A stretch of DNA of 64,000 bases from Brenneria nigrifluens DSM 30175 = ATCC 13028 (GCF_005484965.1 NZ_CP034036.1:3162001-3226000), one strand, 5' to 3'; positions 27,026 through 37,351 are shown, counted from the first letter of the stretch. The notes: a model not told the origin generated them from the sequence alone. Program-made: numbers and translations.

Positions 27026-28726
27026 ATGCCAACTCATCCGACCGACCAGCAGCATCCCTCCGACAGCGCCGCGGATGCGCTTATCGACTACGAAATCAAT
27101 CGTCGAAAATTTCTCGGCATCTCCGGCGCCATCCTGGTTTCCGGGGTATTTGGCGGCGTATGGCCGAGCGAGAGCGCGGCGGAAGTCGGCAGCCTGCCTA
27201 ATACCCTGAGCGGCGCGGTGCGCGGCGGCACGCTGGAAGCGGTGGTGCACCCGGAACCGCCGACGCTGGCTTTCTTTATCAATACCTCCACCCCCGGACG
27301 GGCGGTGGTCAGTAAAATTTTCGACGGTTTATTTGATTACGCGCCGGATCTGTCGCCCCGCCCGCAGCTGGCGGAAAAGGTGGCGCTCTCCGACGACGGC
27401 CTCAAGGTGACGCTCTATTTGCGTAAAAACGTCTTCTGGCACGACGGCCGGCCGTTCACCTCGGCGGATGTGAAGTTCTCGGCGGAAAATGTCTGGCTGC
27501 AATACTCCCCCGTCGCCCGCCGGGTATTTCAGTATCTGACCGCCACGGAAACCCCCGACGAGCATACGGTGATCCTCACGCTGTCCAAACCGACGCCGGT
27601 GGTGCTCAACGCGCTGGACGTGGTGGCGACGCCGATCCTGCCCAAACATTTATATGAAGGCACCGACATTCCCAATAACCCGTATAACAACAAACCCGTC
27701 GGCACCGGTCCGTTCGTATTCAAGGAGTGGCAGCGCGGCAGCCATATCGCGCTGGAGCGCTTCGATAAATACTGGCAGCCCGACAGGCCTTTCCTCGACA
27801 AGCTGCTATTCAAAATCATTCCCGACGTTTCCGGCCGCGCCACCGCCTTTGAAACCGGCGCGATCCAATACGGCGAGCGCAACCCCGTTACCTTCGCCGA
27901 TGCGGACCGGCTGGCGAAACTGCCGAGTCTGACGCTGGATACCGCCGGCTATAACGGCTTCGCCACCTCGTTCTGGCTGCTGCCCAACCTGCGCGATCCG
28001 ATTCTCGGCAATCTGAAGGTGCGCCAGGCCATCGCCCATGCCGTCAATAAAGATCTGCTGGTCAAAACCGTGTGGGGCGGCTACGCCAAACCCGCCACCG
28101 GGCCGGTCTCCTCGCAGCTAAACACCTTTTATACCGCCGATACCCAGCAGTATCCTTTCGATCCGAAAAAGGCGCAGGCGCTGCTGGATGAAGCGGGATT
28201 TACGAAAAAGGCCGACGGCTGGCGCTTTAAACTCAATCATGACTTTATCCCCTTCGGCGACGACTATCGCCGCAGCGGCGAATTCGTGCGTCAGGCGCTG
28301 CGCGCCATCGGCATCGATGTAACGCTGCGCGCGCTCGATCTGGCCACCTGGAGCAAAAACGTCTTCAAGGATTACGACTATCAGCTGGCCAGCTCCTGGG
28401 GGGTAAACTGGACCGATCCGCAACTGGGCGTGGAACAGCTGTACTGGTCGAAATCGGAAAGTAAAGGCACCCCGTGGACCAACGCCTCGGGCTATGCCAG
28501 CCCGGAGGCCGATCGCATTATCGAAGCGGCGCAAATCGAGGTGGATCCGCAAAAGCGCGTGGCGCTCTATCATGAGTTGCAGCAAATTGTGCAGCGCGAT
28601 CTGCCGCAGATTAATATTTTTGAATTCCAATGGTTCGGCATCTGGGCCAGAAATCTGCGCAATGTGACGGATACCTTTAACCACAGTCAAAATAATTTCG
28701 CTCATGTCTGGTTTGACAAAAAATGA
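27026..28726 (+). CDS. family 5 peptide-type binding protein with Tat-like signal
   Basis: 566 residues, SBP_bac_5 family (RVFQYLTATETPD, FWHDGRPFTSADVKFS and the VGTGPFVFKEW segments). The N-terminus has a twin-arginine motif NRRKFLGISGAI (Arg26-Arg27), so export folded through Tat is predicted, which is uncommon for this family. Substrate could be a peptide, glutathione-like thiol or opine-type compound; context with a PatB-like enzyme favours a sulfur compound. Confidence 0.87.
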   Translation: MPTHPTDQQHPSDSAADALIDYEINRRKFLGISGAILVSGVFGGVWPSESAAEVGSLPNTLSGAVRGGTLEAVVHPEPPTLAFFINTSTPGRAVVSKIFDGLFDYAPDLSPRPQLAEKVALSDDGLKVTLYLRKNVFWHDGRPFTSADVKFSAENVWLQYSPVARRVFQYLTATETPDEHTVILTLSKPTPVVLNALDVVATPILPKHLYEGTDIPNNPYNNKPVGTGPFVFKEWQRGSHIALERFDKYWQPDRPFLDKLLFKIIPDVSGRATAFETGAIQYGERNPVTFADADRLAKLPSLTLDTAGYNGFATSFWLLPNLRDPILGNLKVRQAIAHAVNKDLLVKTVWGGYAKPATGPVSSQLNTFYTADTQQYPFDPKKAQALLDEAGFTKKADGWRFKLNHDFIPFGDDYRRSGEFVRQALRAIGIDVTLRALDLATWSKNVFKDYDYQLASSWGVNWTDPQLGVEQLYWSKSESKGTPWTNASGYASPEADRIIEAAQIEVDPQKRVALYHELQQIVQRDLPQINIFEFQWFGIWARNLRNVTDTFNHSQNNFAHVWFDKK

Positions 28727-28751
28727 GGATCGGCAGCGGGAAAATGGCGCC

Positions 28752-29732
28752 ATGACCAAACGAATGGTTTTCAGATTGCTTCAGCTGGCCGGCGTGGTGA
28801 TTGCCGTCGCCACGCTGAACTTCTTCTTGCTGAAAGCGCTGCCGGGCGATCTGGTGGACGTTATCGCCAGCGAAAGCGGCAGCGCCACGGCGGAGCAAAT
28901 CCAGCATCTACGCGAACTGTTCGGACTGGATCGCAACCTGTTCGCCCAGCTGTTCGCCTATCTGGGGACGCTGGCGCAGGGAGATCTGGGGTTCTCGTTC
29001 CGTTTCGGCGAACCGGTGCTGGATCTGATCCTCGACAGAATGCCGGCCACTATCCTGCTGGTGGGGGTCGCCCTGATCCTGTCGGTGACCGGCGGCGTGC
29101 TGCTGGGCGTCGCTTCGGCGCGGCGGCCGCACGGCGCGGCCGATACGGTGATATCCATGCTCTCCACCATCGGCTATTCGGCCCCCATGTTCTGGGTCGC
29201 CCTGATGCTGATTGTGCTGTTCGCCGTTAAGCTGCCCTGGCTGCCGGCCAGCGGCTGGCAGGATATCAACGCCGGCTACGCCGGTTGGCGCCGGCTGGGG
29301 GATATTGCGGCACATCTGGTGCTGCCGGTGCTGACGCTGGCGATCTATTACATGGCGGTATATGCCCGGCTGTCCCGCGCCTCGATGATCGAAACCCTGT
29401 CCGAAGATTTTATCCGCACCGCGTGGGCCAAGGGCGCGCGCGAAAAACGGGTGATTTTCGCCCACGCGCTGCGCCATGCCGTACTGCCGGTGATCACCAT
29501 GCTGGGCCTGCAGAGCAGCGCCCTGCTGGGGGGCTCGATCGTGGTGGAAACCGTCTTCGCCTGGCCGGGACTGGGGCAGCTGTCGTTCGACGCCATCCGC
29601 AGCCGGGATATTCCCGTTCTGCTGGGCGTCTTGCTGTTCAGCAGCGTACTGGTGGTGCTGTCGAATCTGCTGGTGGACGTGGCGCACGCCTGGCTCGATC
29701 CACGGGTACGCGTTATTAATCGCGGGCGTTAA
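28752..29732 (+). CDS. DppB-type ABC transporter permease
   Basis: 326 residues from ATG 28752; an upstream in-frame start at 28704 lies inside the binding-protein gene and lacks the usual hydrophobic beginning. Six-span BPD_transp_1 permease with the FIRTAWAKGAREKRVIFAHA ATPase-contact loop. Pairs with the downstream DppC-type permease. Confidence 0.88.
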   Translation: MTKRMVFRLLQLAGVVIAVATLNFFLLKALPGDLVDVIASESGSATAEQIQHLRELFGLDRNLFAQLFAYLGTLAQGDLGFSFRFGEPVLDLILDRMPATILLVGVALILSVTGGVLLGVASARRPHGAADTVISMLSTIGYSAPMFWVALMLIVLFAVKLPWLPASGWQDINAGYAGWRRLGDIAAHLVLPVLTLAIYYMAVYARLSRASMIETLSEDFIRTAWAKGAREKRVIFAHALRHAVLPVITMLGLQSSALLGGSIVVETVFAWPGLGQLSFDAIRSRDIPVLLGVLLFSSVLVVLSNLLVDVAHAWLDPRVRVINRGR

Positions 29733-29746
29733 GCCCTGGAGGTAAA

Positions 29747-30586
29747 ATGCGCTGGTTACTACAACCTTCCGCCGCCGTCGGTCTCACCATTCTGCTGGCG
29801 GTGCTGGCCGCCGCCGGCGCGGCGACCTGGTTTTTCCCCGACGACCCGATGAATATGGTGGGCGTTCCCTATCTGTGGCCGGGGCAGGATCCCCAGTTTC
29901 CGCTCGGCACCGACCTGATGGGGCGGGATATTCTGGCCGGCCTGTTGCACGGCGCCCGCGTCTCGCTGCTGGTGGGCGTCGCCTCGACGGTCATCGCCCT
30001 GCTTATCGGCATCGCCGTCGGCGTGGCGTCCGGCTTTTACCGCGGGCGGGTGGATAGCGTGCTGACCGCCGTCACCACGCTGTTTCAAACCATCCCGGCC
30101 TTTCTGCTGGCGATTATTCTGGTGGCGGTATTGCAGCCTTCCATCAACACCATTATTTTCGCCCTCGGCATCACCTCCTGGACCAGCATCGCCCGGCTGG
30201 TGCGCACGGAATTTCTGGCGCTGCGCGAGCGGGAATTCGTCCGCGCCAGCATATCGCTGGGGGCCAGCGATATGCATCTGATTTTTCGTGAAATACTCCC
30301 CAACGCCTGGACGCCGGTGGTGGTGTCCACCGCCCTGCTGATCGCCAACGCCATTCTGTCCGAAGCCGGTCTGTCGTTCCTCGGGCTGGGCGATCCCAAC
30401 GTGGTGAGCTGGGGGTCGATGATCGGCACCGGGCGGGACGCGCTGCGCACCGGCTGGTATATGACCGCCCTGCCCGGCGTGGCGATTATGTTGACGGTAA
30501 TGACGCTGAACCTGCTGAGCGACGCGCTGCATACCGCCCTCAATCCGCGCCTGCGCCGCCGGGGCGCGGCGCTGCCGGTGCTGTAG
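29747..30586 (+). CDS. DppC-type ABC transporter permease
   Basis: 279 residues, N-terminal span then periplasmic segment with FPLGTDLMGRDILAGLLHGA, the DppC/OppC hallmark, and the FVRASISLGASDMHLIFREI contact loop. Starts 14 bp after the DppB-type gene. Confidence 0.88.
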   Translation: MRWLLQPSAAVGLTILLAVLAAAGAATWFFPDDPMNMVGVPYLWPGQDPQFPLGTDLMGRDILAGLLHGARVSLLVGVASTVIALLIGIAVGVASGFYRGRVDSVLTAVTTLFQTIPAFLLAIILVAVLQPSINTIIFALGITSWTSIARLVRTEFLALREREFVRASISLGASDMHLIFREILPNAWTPVVVSTALLIANAILSEAGLSFLGLGDPNVVSWGSMIGTGRDALRTGWYMTALPGVAIMLTVMTLNLLSDALHTALNPRLRRRGAALPVL

Positions 30587-30610
30587 GCTTATCCGCTGAG
30601 GAACAAGACG

Positions 30611-31783
30611 TTGTCTTATGACTTTGACCGTATCATTGATCGGCGAACCAGGAACTCCACCAAATGGCTGGCGGCGGAAAACCAGGCGACCTCCGCCGGG
30701 CAGCCGCCGCTCCCCTTATCGATCGCCGATATGGACTTCTCATCGCCGCCGGCGGTGGCGCACGCGCTGCAAGACCTGGTCACCCACGGCGTATTTGGCT
30801 ATACCGAGTACGCCGGTATGGTTATCGACCCGCTCTGCGACTGGCTGGCGGCCAGACATCGCTGGCAAATTAAACCGGAGTGGGTGGTTCCCTGCTGCTC
30901 GGTCGAAAGCGCCATGGATGCGGTTATCCACACCCTGACCGAACCACAGGATGATATTGTTATCCTCTCGCCGGGCTTTGGCGCCTTCGCCCAGGTCATC
31001 GAGCAGACCGGCAGGAATATCATCGAGGTGGCGCTGGACGAGGGGGAGAGAAACTATACGCTGGATTTCAGGCGGCTTGAAAGCCGGCTTAGCGCCAAAA
31101 CCCGCCTGATGATCCTGTGCAATCCGCATAACCCTATCGGTAAGGTCTGGCGGGCGGATGAACTGACGGCGATCGGCGAGATCTGCCAGCGGCATAACCT
31201 GCTGTTGCTCTCCGATGACGTCCATCAGGACCTGATCCTGGGGGACGTGCCCTATACGCCGCTGGCCGGGCTGAACGATCAATTCGCCGATCTCGCCGTC
31301 ACCTTTACCTCGCCGGAAAAAACCTTTAATCTCGCCGGCCTGCAAATTGCCAACCTGATTATCAGCAACGCGTCCATCAGGGAAAAGATCGCCCATGCCC
31401 TGCGGCAACGCATGGTGCACAAGCCGAATATGTTTGCGCTGTACGGCGGCGATGCCGCCTACCGCTACGGCGCGCAGTGGCTGGATGCCCTGATTAATTA
31501 CCTAAAGATGAATTACATCCTGTTGCAGCAAGGGGTGGATAGCATCGCCGACGTCGAGTTGTTCGAAAATCAGGGCAGCTACCTTGCCTGGCTGGATTTC
31601 AGAAAAAGCGGATTATCCCAGCCTGAACTGGCGCGCCGCTTGCGCCATGAGGCGGGATTACTACTTGAAAGCGGTCTCCATTTCGGCAGCCAGGGCGCGG
31701 GATTTATGCGCTTAAACTTCGCCTTGCCCCGCGCGCAGCTGGCCGTGGCTATCCGTAATTTGCAGCGCTGCTTCGCCCGGTAA
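30611..31783 (+). CDS. MalY/PatB-family PLP enzyme (cystathionine beta-lyase type)
   Basis: 390-residue fold type I PLP enzyme. TTG start at 30611 preceded by GAGGAACAAGACG. Conserved SIADMDF near the N-terminus, NPHNPIGKVW, SDDVHQDLILG and the PLP lysine in TSPEKTFNLAG (about residue 237). PatB/MalY proteins cleave C-S bonds in cysteine conjugates or cystathionine, releasing thiol, pyruvate and ammonia. Downstream of an importer in the same unit, so the cargo is plausibly a cysteine conjugate or peptide. Confidence 0.85.
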   Translation: MSYDFDRIIDRRTRNSTKWLAAENQATSAGQPPLPLSIADMDFSSPPAVAHALQDLVTHGVFGYTEYAGMVIDPLCDWLAARHRWQIKPEWVVPCCSVESAMDAVIHTLTEPQDDIVILSPGFGAFAQVIEQTGRNIIEVALDEGERNYTLDFRRLESRLSAKTRLMILCNPHNPIGKVWRADELTAIGEICQRHNLLLLSDDVHQDLILGDVPYTPLAGLNDQFADLAVTFTSPEKTFNLAGLQIANLIISNASIREKIAHALRQRMVHKPNMFALYGGDAAYRYGAQWLDALINYLKMNYILLQQGVDSIADVELFENQGSYLAWLDFRKSGLSQPELARRLRHEAGLLLESGLHFGSQGAGFMRLNFALPRAQLAVAIRNLQRCFAR

Positions 31784-32017
31784 AAGCGGATTGCCGTTTA
31801 TGGTCCGCTCCCTGATTGTCGGCCTGCGCTGACAAACGAAAGCATCAAATAATTAAAGTTCAGTTACGTCAATAACCTGGGAGCATTCGCCGGAAAGCGC
31901 GCCGCTGCGCGTCACTGGCTTTCGCGGCTTCCCTGCCGCTCACCCGGCGGCCACAAACACCTCAGCGCGATTTTTTACGCGCAGTAAAAACCATCTCCTG
32001 CTATCTAAGGTGTTTTT

Positions 32018-32959
32018 TTAAATAACGCTTCCCGGCGCAGCCGAACAGCACCGCACCCGATGGGTATCCGTTAACCAGTAATATTGTTCCGGGTGGCGGA
32101 TACAGCGCTCGCCGTCGCGGAAGTCGCACCCCGGGTCATGGCTGGCGGTCTGTGATTCCCGCGTCTGATTTTTCAGCCGTGGATGCGCCGGCGGGATGGC
32201 CTGAAGCAGATAGCGGGTATAGGGATGCCGGGGATGGGCGAACAGCTCCGGGACGGTGGCCTCTTCCACAATCACGCCGCGCGACATCACCCCGACGCGG
32301 TCGGCGATATGGTGCACCACGCTGAGATCGTGAGCGATAAACAGGTACGCCAGCCCCTGTTCGCGCTGCAGCCGCATCAGCAAATTGAGGATCTGCGACT
32401 GGATGGAGACATCCAGCGCCGACACCGGCTCATCGCAGATTATCAGCTTCGGCTCCAGGATTAGCGCGCGGGCGATGCCGATTCGCTGGCGCTGACCGCC
32501 GGAAAACTCGTGCGGGTAGCGCCGCGCATCCGCCGGGGTGAAGCCGACGCGCGTCAATATTTCCTCCACCTGCCGCCGGCGCCGACGGGCGTCGCGCACG
32601 CCGTGGATAATCAGCGGCTCTTCGATGCTGTAACCGACGCTGCGCTGCGGATCGAGCGAGGAGAGCGGGTCCTGGAAAATCATCTGAATATCTTTGCGCG
32701 CCTGGCGCCACTGCCAGGCGTTAAGCGTCAACAGCGATTGGCCGGCGAACAGCACTTCCCCGCCGGACGCGGCGGTCAGCCCCAGCAGGCTGCGCCCGGT
32801 GGTGCTTTTGCCGCTGCCCGACTCCCCCACCAGCGCGTAGGTCTCGCCCGGCATAATATAAAAGCTAACGTCCTGTACCGCGGTAAAACGCTTACCGCGC
32901 CAGCCCTTGCTCTGGAAGGTTTTGCTTAAGTGACGCACGGTCAGCAACGGCGCGCTCAT
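32018..32959 (-). CDS. OppF/DppF-type ABC transporter ATPase
   Basis: 313 residues. Walker A GESGSGKS, FSGGQRQRIGIARAL, CDEPVSALDVS and the C-terminal oligopeptide-transporter extension with RCIRHPEQYY, where cysteines of the usual cluster motif are partly kept. Overlaps the OppD-type gene by 4 bp. Last gene of the second peptide-type importer. Confidence 0.9.
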   Translation of the reverse strand: MSAPLLTVRHLSKTFQSKGWRGKRFTAVQDVSFYIMPGETYALVGESGSGKSTTGRSLLGLTAASGGEVLFAGQSLLTLNAWQWRQARKDIQMIFQDPLSSLDPQRSVGYSIEEPLIIHGVRDARRRRRQVEEILTRVGFTPADARRYPHEFSGGQRQRIGIARALILEPKLIICDEPVSALDVSIQSQILNLLMRLQREQGLAYLFIAHDLSVVHHIADRVGVMSRGVIVEEATVPELFAHPRHPYTRYLLQAIPPAHPRLKNQTRESQTASHDPGCDFRDGERCIRHPEQYYWLTDTHRVRCCSAAPGSVI

Positions 32960-33960
32960 GGCAGACCGCCTATCTCTTCGGCGCGCCAGCAGCGCACCCG
33001 GTGAGTCGGATCCGCCAGGGCGCGCAGGACGGGAGGCTGTTCGCGACAGCGGGCCTGGGCGTAAGGGCAGCGATCGGCGAAACCGCAGCCGGGTATGAAA
33101 ACCGACAGCGCCGGCACCGTGCCGCGGATCTCCGGCAGGTCGGTTTTGCGCGCGCCGTCCAGCCGGGGTACGGCCTGCAGCAGCGCGCGGGTATAGGGAT
33201 GCAGCGGGTCGTCAAACAGGCTGACCACCTCCGCTTCCTCCACCACCTCGCCAAGGTACATCACCAGTACGCGCTGACACAGTTGCGCCACCACCGACAG
33301 ATCGTGGCTAATCAGGATGATCCCCATCCCGCTATCCGCCTTTACCTTTTCCAGCAACGCCAGTATCTGCGCCTGAATGGTGACGTCCAGCGCGGTGGTG
33401 GGCTCATCGGCGATCAGCAGCGCCGGACGGCTGGCGATAGCCATGGCGATCATCACCCGCTGGCGCATGCCGCCGGAAATTTCATGGGGATAGGCCGCCG
33501 CGCAGCGGCGGGCATCGTCAATGCCCACCTGATGCAGCAACGAGAGCACCTCCGCCCGGCGCTGCCTGCGGGTCAGCGCGGTGTGCAGCCTCAGGCTCTC
33601 CTCAATTTGAAACGCCACGCTAAACACCGGGTTGAGACTGGAGAGCGGATCCTGAAAAATCATCGCCAGCCGGCTGCCGCGCCAGCGCTGTAACGCCGCG
33701 GGCGTCAGGCTGCGCAGCACCTGGCCGTTAAAGGTCATTGCTCCGCTTACGCGACTGTAGCGCGGCGGCAATAGTCCCATCAGCGCCTGCGCCGTCACGC
33801 TTTTGCCGCAGCCGGACTCGCCGATAATGCCCAGGGTTTCATGACGCTTTAGCGTAAACGACACATCGCGCACCGGCGACACCACGCCTTGTTCGGTGGC
33901 GAACTTCACCTGTAATCCATCCACCGTCAGCAGCGTATCTGACTGTACAAGCTCGCTCAT
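32956..33960 (-). CDS. OppD/DppD-type ABC transporter ATPase
   Basis: 334 residues from ATG 33960 (MSELVQSD), which overlaps the permease stop (ATGA); a longer in-frame extension covers permease coding DNA and is rejected. Walker A GESGCGKS, ISGGMRQRVMIAMAI, DEPTTALDVT and the C-terminal CGFADRCPYAQARC iron-sulfur-type motif. Confidence 0.9.
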   Translation of the reverse strand: MSELVQSDTLLTVDGLQVKFATEQGVVSPVRDVSFTLKRHETLGIIGESGCGKSVTAQALMGLLPPRYSRVSGAMTFNGQVLRSLTPAALQRWRGSRLAMIFQDPLSSLNPVFSVAFQIEESLRLHTALTRRQRRAEVLSLLHQVGIDDARRCAAAYPHEISGGMRQRVMIAMAIASRPALLIADEPTTALDVTIQAQILALLEKVKADSGMGIILISHDLSVVAQLCQRVLVMYLGEVVEEAEVVSLFDDPLHPYTRALLQAVPRLDGARKTDLPEIRGTVPALSVFIPGCGFADRCPYAQARCREQPPVLRALADPTHRVRCWRAEEIGGLP

Positions 33961-34820
33961 CGCCCTGCGGCCTCGTTTTTCAACTGGCGAAACAGACGGC
34001 GCGTCTGGGGCTTCAACCCGCGATCGGACCCGTCGCGCAGCGCGTCGCCGACGATATTCAGCGCCAGAATCAGCAGCACGATGGCGACGCCGGGAAAAAA
34101 GGTCATCCACCAGGCGGTGAAAATCACCTTCTTCCCTTCCAGCAGCAGATTACCCAGGCTGGGCATCGGCGCCGGAATGCCGGAGCCGAGAAAGCTCAGC
34201 GCCGCCTCGGTGAGAATGGCCACCGAGAAGATCCAACTGACCTGCACGATCAGCGGGGAGACGACGTTCGGCAACAGGTGCAGCCAGATAATGCGCGCGC
34301 CGGTGGCCCCCTGGGCGCGCAAGGCTTCAATATAATTTTTTTCCTTGATCACCAGCGCGGCGGAGCGGATCACCCGCGCCACCGAGGGAACGTACACCAG
34401 CGACAGCGCCAGCACCACGTTTGATACGTTCGGCCCCAGAATGCCGACGATGGCGATCGCCAGCAGCAGCGAGGGAAAGGCGAACAATCCGTCGCAGATG
34501 CGCATCAGGATCAGATCCAGCCAGCGATACCAGGCGCACAGCAGCCCGATCGCCATCCCGATAATCCCCGCCGTCACCGCCACCGCCACGCCGACGGAGA
34601 GCGAAATGCGCACCGCCAGCGCCACGCGGACAAACAGGTCGCGGCCGAAGTTATCGGTGCCGAACCAGTGGGTGGCGTCGGGCGGTTTTAGCCGGCTCAG
34701 CGGACTGATGGAGTAAGCATCGAACGGGCTTGCCAGGGCGCCGAGCAGGGAGAACAGCACGATGATCAACAGCAATGCGCCGCCCGCCGCCAGCTGTGGC
34801 TGGCTCAGTAATTTTTTCAT
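33957..34820 (-). CDS. DppC/OppC-type permease
   Basis: 287 residues with the GTDNFGRDLFVRVALAVRIS hallmark and the YIEALRAQGATGARIIWLHL ATPase-contact loop. Four-base overlap with the DppB-type gene upstream and with the ATPase downstream, so the genes are translationally coupled. Confidence 0.89.
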   Translation of the reverse strand: MKKLLSQPQLAAGGALLLIIVLFSLLGALASPFDAYSISPLSRLKPPDATHWFGTDNFGRDLFVRVALAVRISLSVGVAVAVTAGIIGMAIGLLCAWYRWLDLILMRICDGLFAFPSLLLAIAIVGILGPNVSNVVLALSLVYVPSVARVIRSAALVIKEKNYIEALRAQGATGARIIWLHLLPNVVSPLIVQVSWIFSVAILTEAALSFLGSGIPAPMPSLGNLLLEGKKVIFTAWWMTFFPGVAIVLLILALNIVGDALRDGSDRGLKPQTRRLFRQLKNEAAGR

Positions 34821-35776
34821 GACGACTTACCGCTGACGGAAAGGCGGGGATCGAGCAGATAGCTGAAGATATCCACCGCCAGATTGATCAGCACATAGCT
34901 GACGGTGATCAGCAGCACCGCGCCCTGGATCACGGTGAAATCGCGCCGTTCGATGGAGTCGACCACCAGCGAACCCACTCCCGGAATGCCGAACACGCTT
35001 TCAATCACAATGGCGCCGGTGACCAGCGAGCCGAACGATTCGCCGCAGATGGTCAGCACCGGCAGCAGTCCGTTTCTCAGCGTGTGGCGCAGCAGCACCA
35101 GCGCTTCCGGCACCCCTTTGGCGCGGGCGGTGGTAATAAAGTTTTCCTGCAGCACGTCCAGCATCACCGCGCGGGTCATACGCGCAATCAGCGCCGATAT
35201 GCGAAACCCCAGCGCCAGCGCCGGCAGGGTTAAATACCACAGGTTCAGCAGCGTATCGCCGCGGGTGGAGCTGTACCCCACCACCGGAAACCAGCGCAAC
35301 TGCACGGCGAAAAAGAAGATCAGAAACAGGCCGAGTAAAAAGCCGGGGATCGACATCCCCAGCGTCGCCAGCCCCATAATCAGCCGATCCGCCAGCCGGT
35401 CGTGGCGCCAGGCGCTGATAATGCCGCCGCCCAGTCCGAGCAGCAGCGCAATGCCCTGCGCGTAAACGGCCAGCGCCAGCGTGGGCTGCAGGTGTTGCAA
35501 AAACAGCGACAGCACGCTGGCGTTCATAAATAGCGAGTGGCCGAGATCGCCGCGCAGCACTGCGCCGAACCAGGCAAAAAACTGCACCGGCAGCGGTTTG
35601 TCCAGCCCCATTTGCCGCCGCAGCGCGGCGATATCATCCGGGTTGGCGTCATTTCCCAGGATCACCAGCACCGGGTCGCCCGGCGCCAGATGTACCAGGC
35701 AGAACACCACCACCGCGACCACGAACAGTACCGGCAGCAGCGCCAGCAGCCGATGGAATATATACCAGCCCATCAT
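34817..35776 (-). CDS. DppB/OppB-type permease
   Basis: 319 residues, six membrane spans; LAPGDPVLVILGNDANPDDI and the FITTARAKGVPEALVLLRHT loop are typical of the family. Nine bp downstream of the binding-protein gene. Confidence 0.89.
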   Translation of the reverse strand: MMGWYIFHRLLALLPVLFVVAVVVFCLVHLAPGDPVLVILGNDANPDDIAALRRQMGLDKPLPVQFFAWFGAVLRGDLGHSLFMNASVLSLFLQHLQPTLALAVYAQGIALLLGLGGGIISAWRHDRLADRLIMGLATLGMSIPGFLLGLFLIFFFAVQLRWFPVVGYSSTRGDTLLNLWYLTLPALALGFRISALIARMTRAVMLDVLQENFITTARAKGVPEALVLLRHTLRNGLLPVLTICGESFGSLVTGAIVIESVFGIPGVGSLVVDSIERRDFTVIQGAVLLITVSYVLINLAVDIFSYLLDPRLSVSGKSS

Positions 35777-35785
35777 CTTCTCCGC

Positions 35786-37351
35786 TTAGCGCGCCGCGAT
35801 GCTGACATTCCACAATACCGGCCCGATCAGGTCGTAATAGCCGTGAATATTATGTTTGATCGCCACCGCGTCCGGGGTGGTGCGTCCCAGCACGATCACC
35901 GGCAGATAGTTCCAGGTCTCGACGTGCAGTTTATCCACCAGCGGTCTGGCTTCCTGCAGCGACGGCGCCTGTTTGATGGCGTCCAGCGTGGCGTCAAGCT
36001 CCGGGCTGTTGCTCAGTCCGGGGAATTTGGCCCGCGAGTCGAGGAAAGGATACTGGTGCAATACCTGACGCATCGAGAACTCCAGCGCGCAAAGATCGAA
36101 ATTCTTCGGATCCTGCCGGCGTTGCAGCACCGTCGCCCAGTCATAGACGTCAAGACGGGATTTCACCCCGATCTGCTTCAGCACCTGCTGCGCCACAATC
36201 GCCAGGTTATACAGCTCGGCGTACTCCTTAGTGGCGATAATCACCACCTCTTCGCCGTTGTAGCCGGACTCCTTCACCAGCCGGCGCGCTTCGTCCAGCT
36301 TATGCTGATTCCAGTACGGCTTGCCGGCCTCGCTGTACCAGTCCACCTGTTCGGGAAAGCCCAGCGAGGAATCCTCCCTGAAAAAGCGCTCATCGCTGTA
36401 ACCCGCCAGCAGCACCTGATGCACGTCCAGCGCCAGATTGAACGCCTGACGCAGTTTCAAGTCGGCGAACGGCCCGCGGTTCTTGTTAAACAGATAGGTA
36501 ATCAGCGATCCGCCCGCCTCCGGCCGGTAGAGTCGCACGTCGCGCGCATTGTTGAGCGCATCGATATTGTCTTTCGGCAGGTCGAAAATCACGTCGTATT
36601 CGCCGGTCAGCGCCCCGGCGAGGCGGGTGGACTCATCGGTGATATAGCGGAACCAGATATCCTTGACGTCCGCTTTTTTCTGCCCCGACAGGCCGTTGGC
36701 CGGTTCACTGCGCGAGACATAGCCGTCGTAGCGGGTGAGATGCAGGTATTCGCCCTGTTTAAACTCCGCCAGCTTATAGGGGCCGGTGCCGATAAGCCGG
36801 CTGACCGGTTTCTTGCCGGCGTTGGCTTCCTCTATCAGCCGTTTGGGCATGATGGCGGCGAGATTCTTCAAGTCGGCGAGCACGTTCAGGGTAATCAGCG
36901 ACGGCGTCTGCACCGTCAGCCGCACGGCGCCGTCGTCCACTTTGGCGAACTGCGCGCCGGGCAGATTGGCTTTCCCCTGGGTGGAGACCGCCAGCCAGCG
37001 GTTCATCGACGCCACCACATCATCCGCCGTCAGCGGTTGACCGTCGTGAAAGCGGATCCCCTCGCGCAGGGTAAAGGTGTAGGTTTTGCGGTCGTCGCTG
37101 AGAGTATAGCTTTTCACCAGCTCCGGCACCGGTTCGAACTTGTCGTTGATGGTGAACAATTGTTCAAAGATATGGCGCACCACATCGGTGGTGGCGCTGT
37201 TGGTGGTCAGGTAGGGATCGAGGGTGCCCGGCCGCTTGCCGTAGGCAATATTCAGCGTCGCGTTGCGGTCGGCGGTTTCCGCCTGCGCGAATCCCCAGGG
37301 CAAACTGGCCGCCAGCAACAGCGCGGCGAGCGAAAAGGTAAACAATTTCAT
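35786..37351 (-). CDS. family 5 periplasmic substrate-binding protein
   Basis: 521 residues; Sec signal 1-24 ending AQA, then the SBP_bac_5 fold (LREGIRFHDGQPLTADDV, LIGTGPYKLAEF). First transporter gene after the M20 hydrolase. Unlike the protein at 27026, the signal has no twin arginine. Substrate likely a peptide or N-acylated amino acid, given the neighbouring amidohydrolase (inference). Confidence 0.88.
   Translation of the reverse strand: MKLFTFSLAALLLAASLPWGFAQAETADRNATLNIAYGKRPGTLDPYLTTNSATTDVVRHIFEQLFTINDKFEPVPELVKSYTLSDDRKTYTFTLREGIRFHDGQPLTADDVVASMNRWLAVSTQGKANLPGAQFAKVDDGAVRLTVQTPSLITLNVLADLKNLAAIMPKRLIEEANAGKKPVSRLIGTGPYKLAEFKQGEYLHLTRYDGYVSRSEPANGLSGQKKADVKDIWFRYITDESTRLAGALTGEYDVIFDLPKDNIDALNNARDVRLYRPEAGGSLITYLFNKNRGPFADLKLRQAFNLALDVHQVLLAGYSDERFFREDSSLGFPEQVDWYSEAGKPYWNQHKLDEARRLVKESGYNGEEVVIIATKEYAELYNLAIVAQQVLKQIGVKSRLDVYDWATVLQRRQDPKNFDLCALEFSMRQVLHQYPFLDSRAKFPGLSNSPELDATLDAIKQAPSLQEARPLVDKLHVETWNYLPVIVLGRTTPDAVAIKHNIHGYYDLIGPVLWNVSIAAR

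Noticed and set aside
31971..31990. TTTTTTAC-GCGCA-GTAAAAA as a terminator
   Set aside because: The stem is almost entirely A-T and short; too weak to call, although it lies between convergent genes.
33961..34110. Longer N-terminus for the OppD-type ATPase
   Set aside because: The Arg-rich extension is the permease gene read in another frame.
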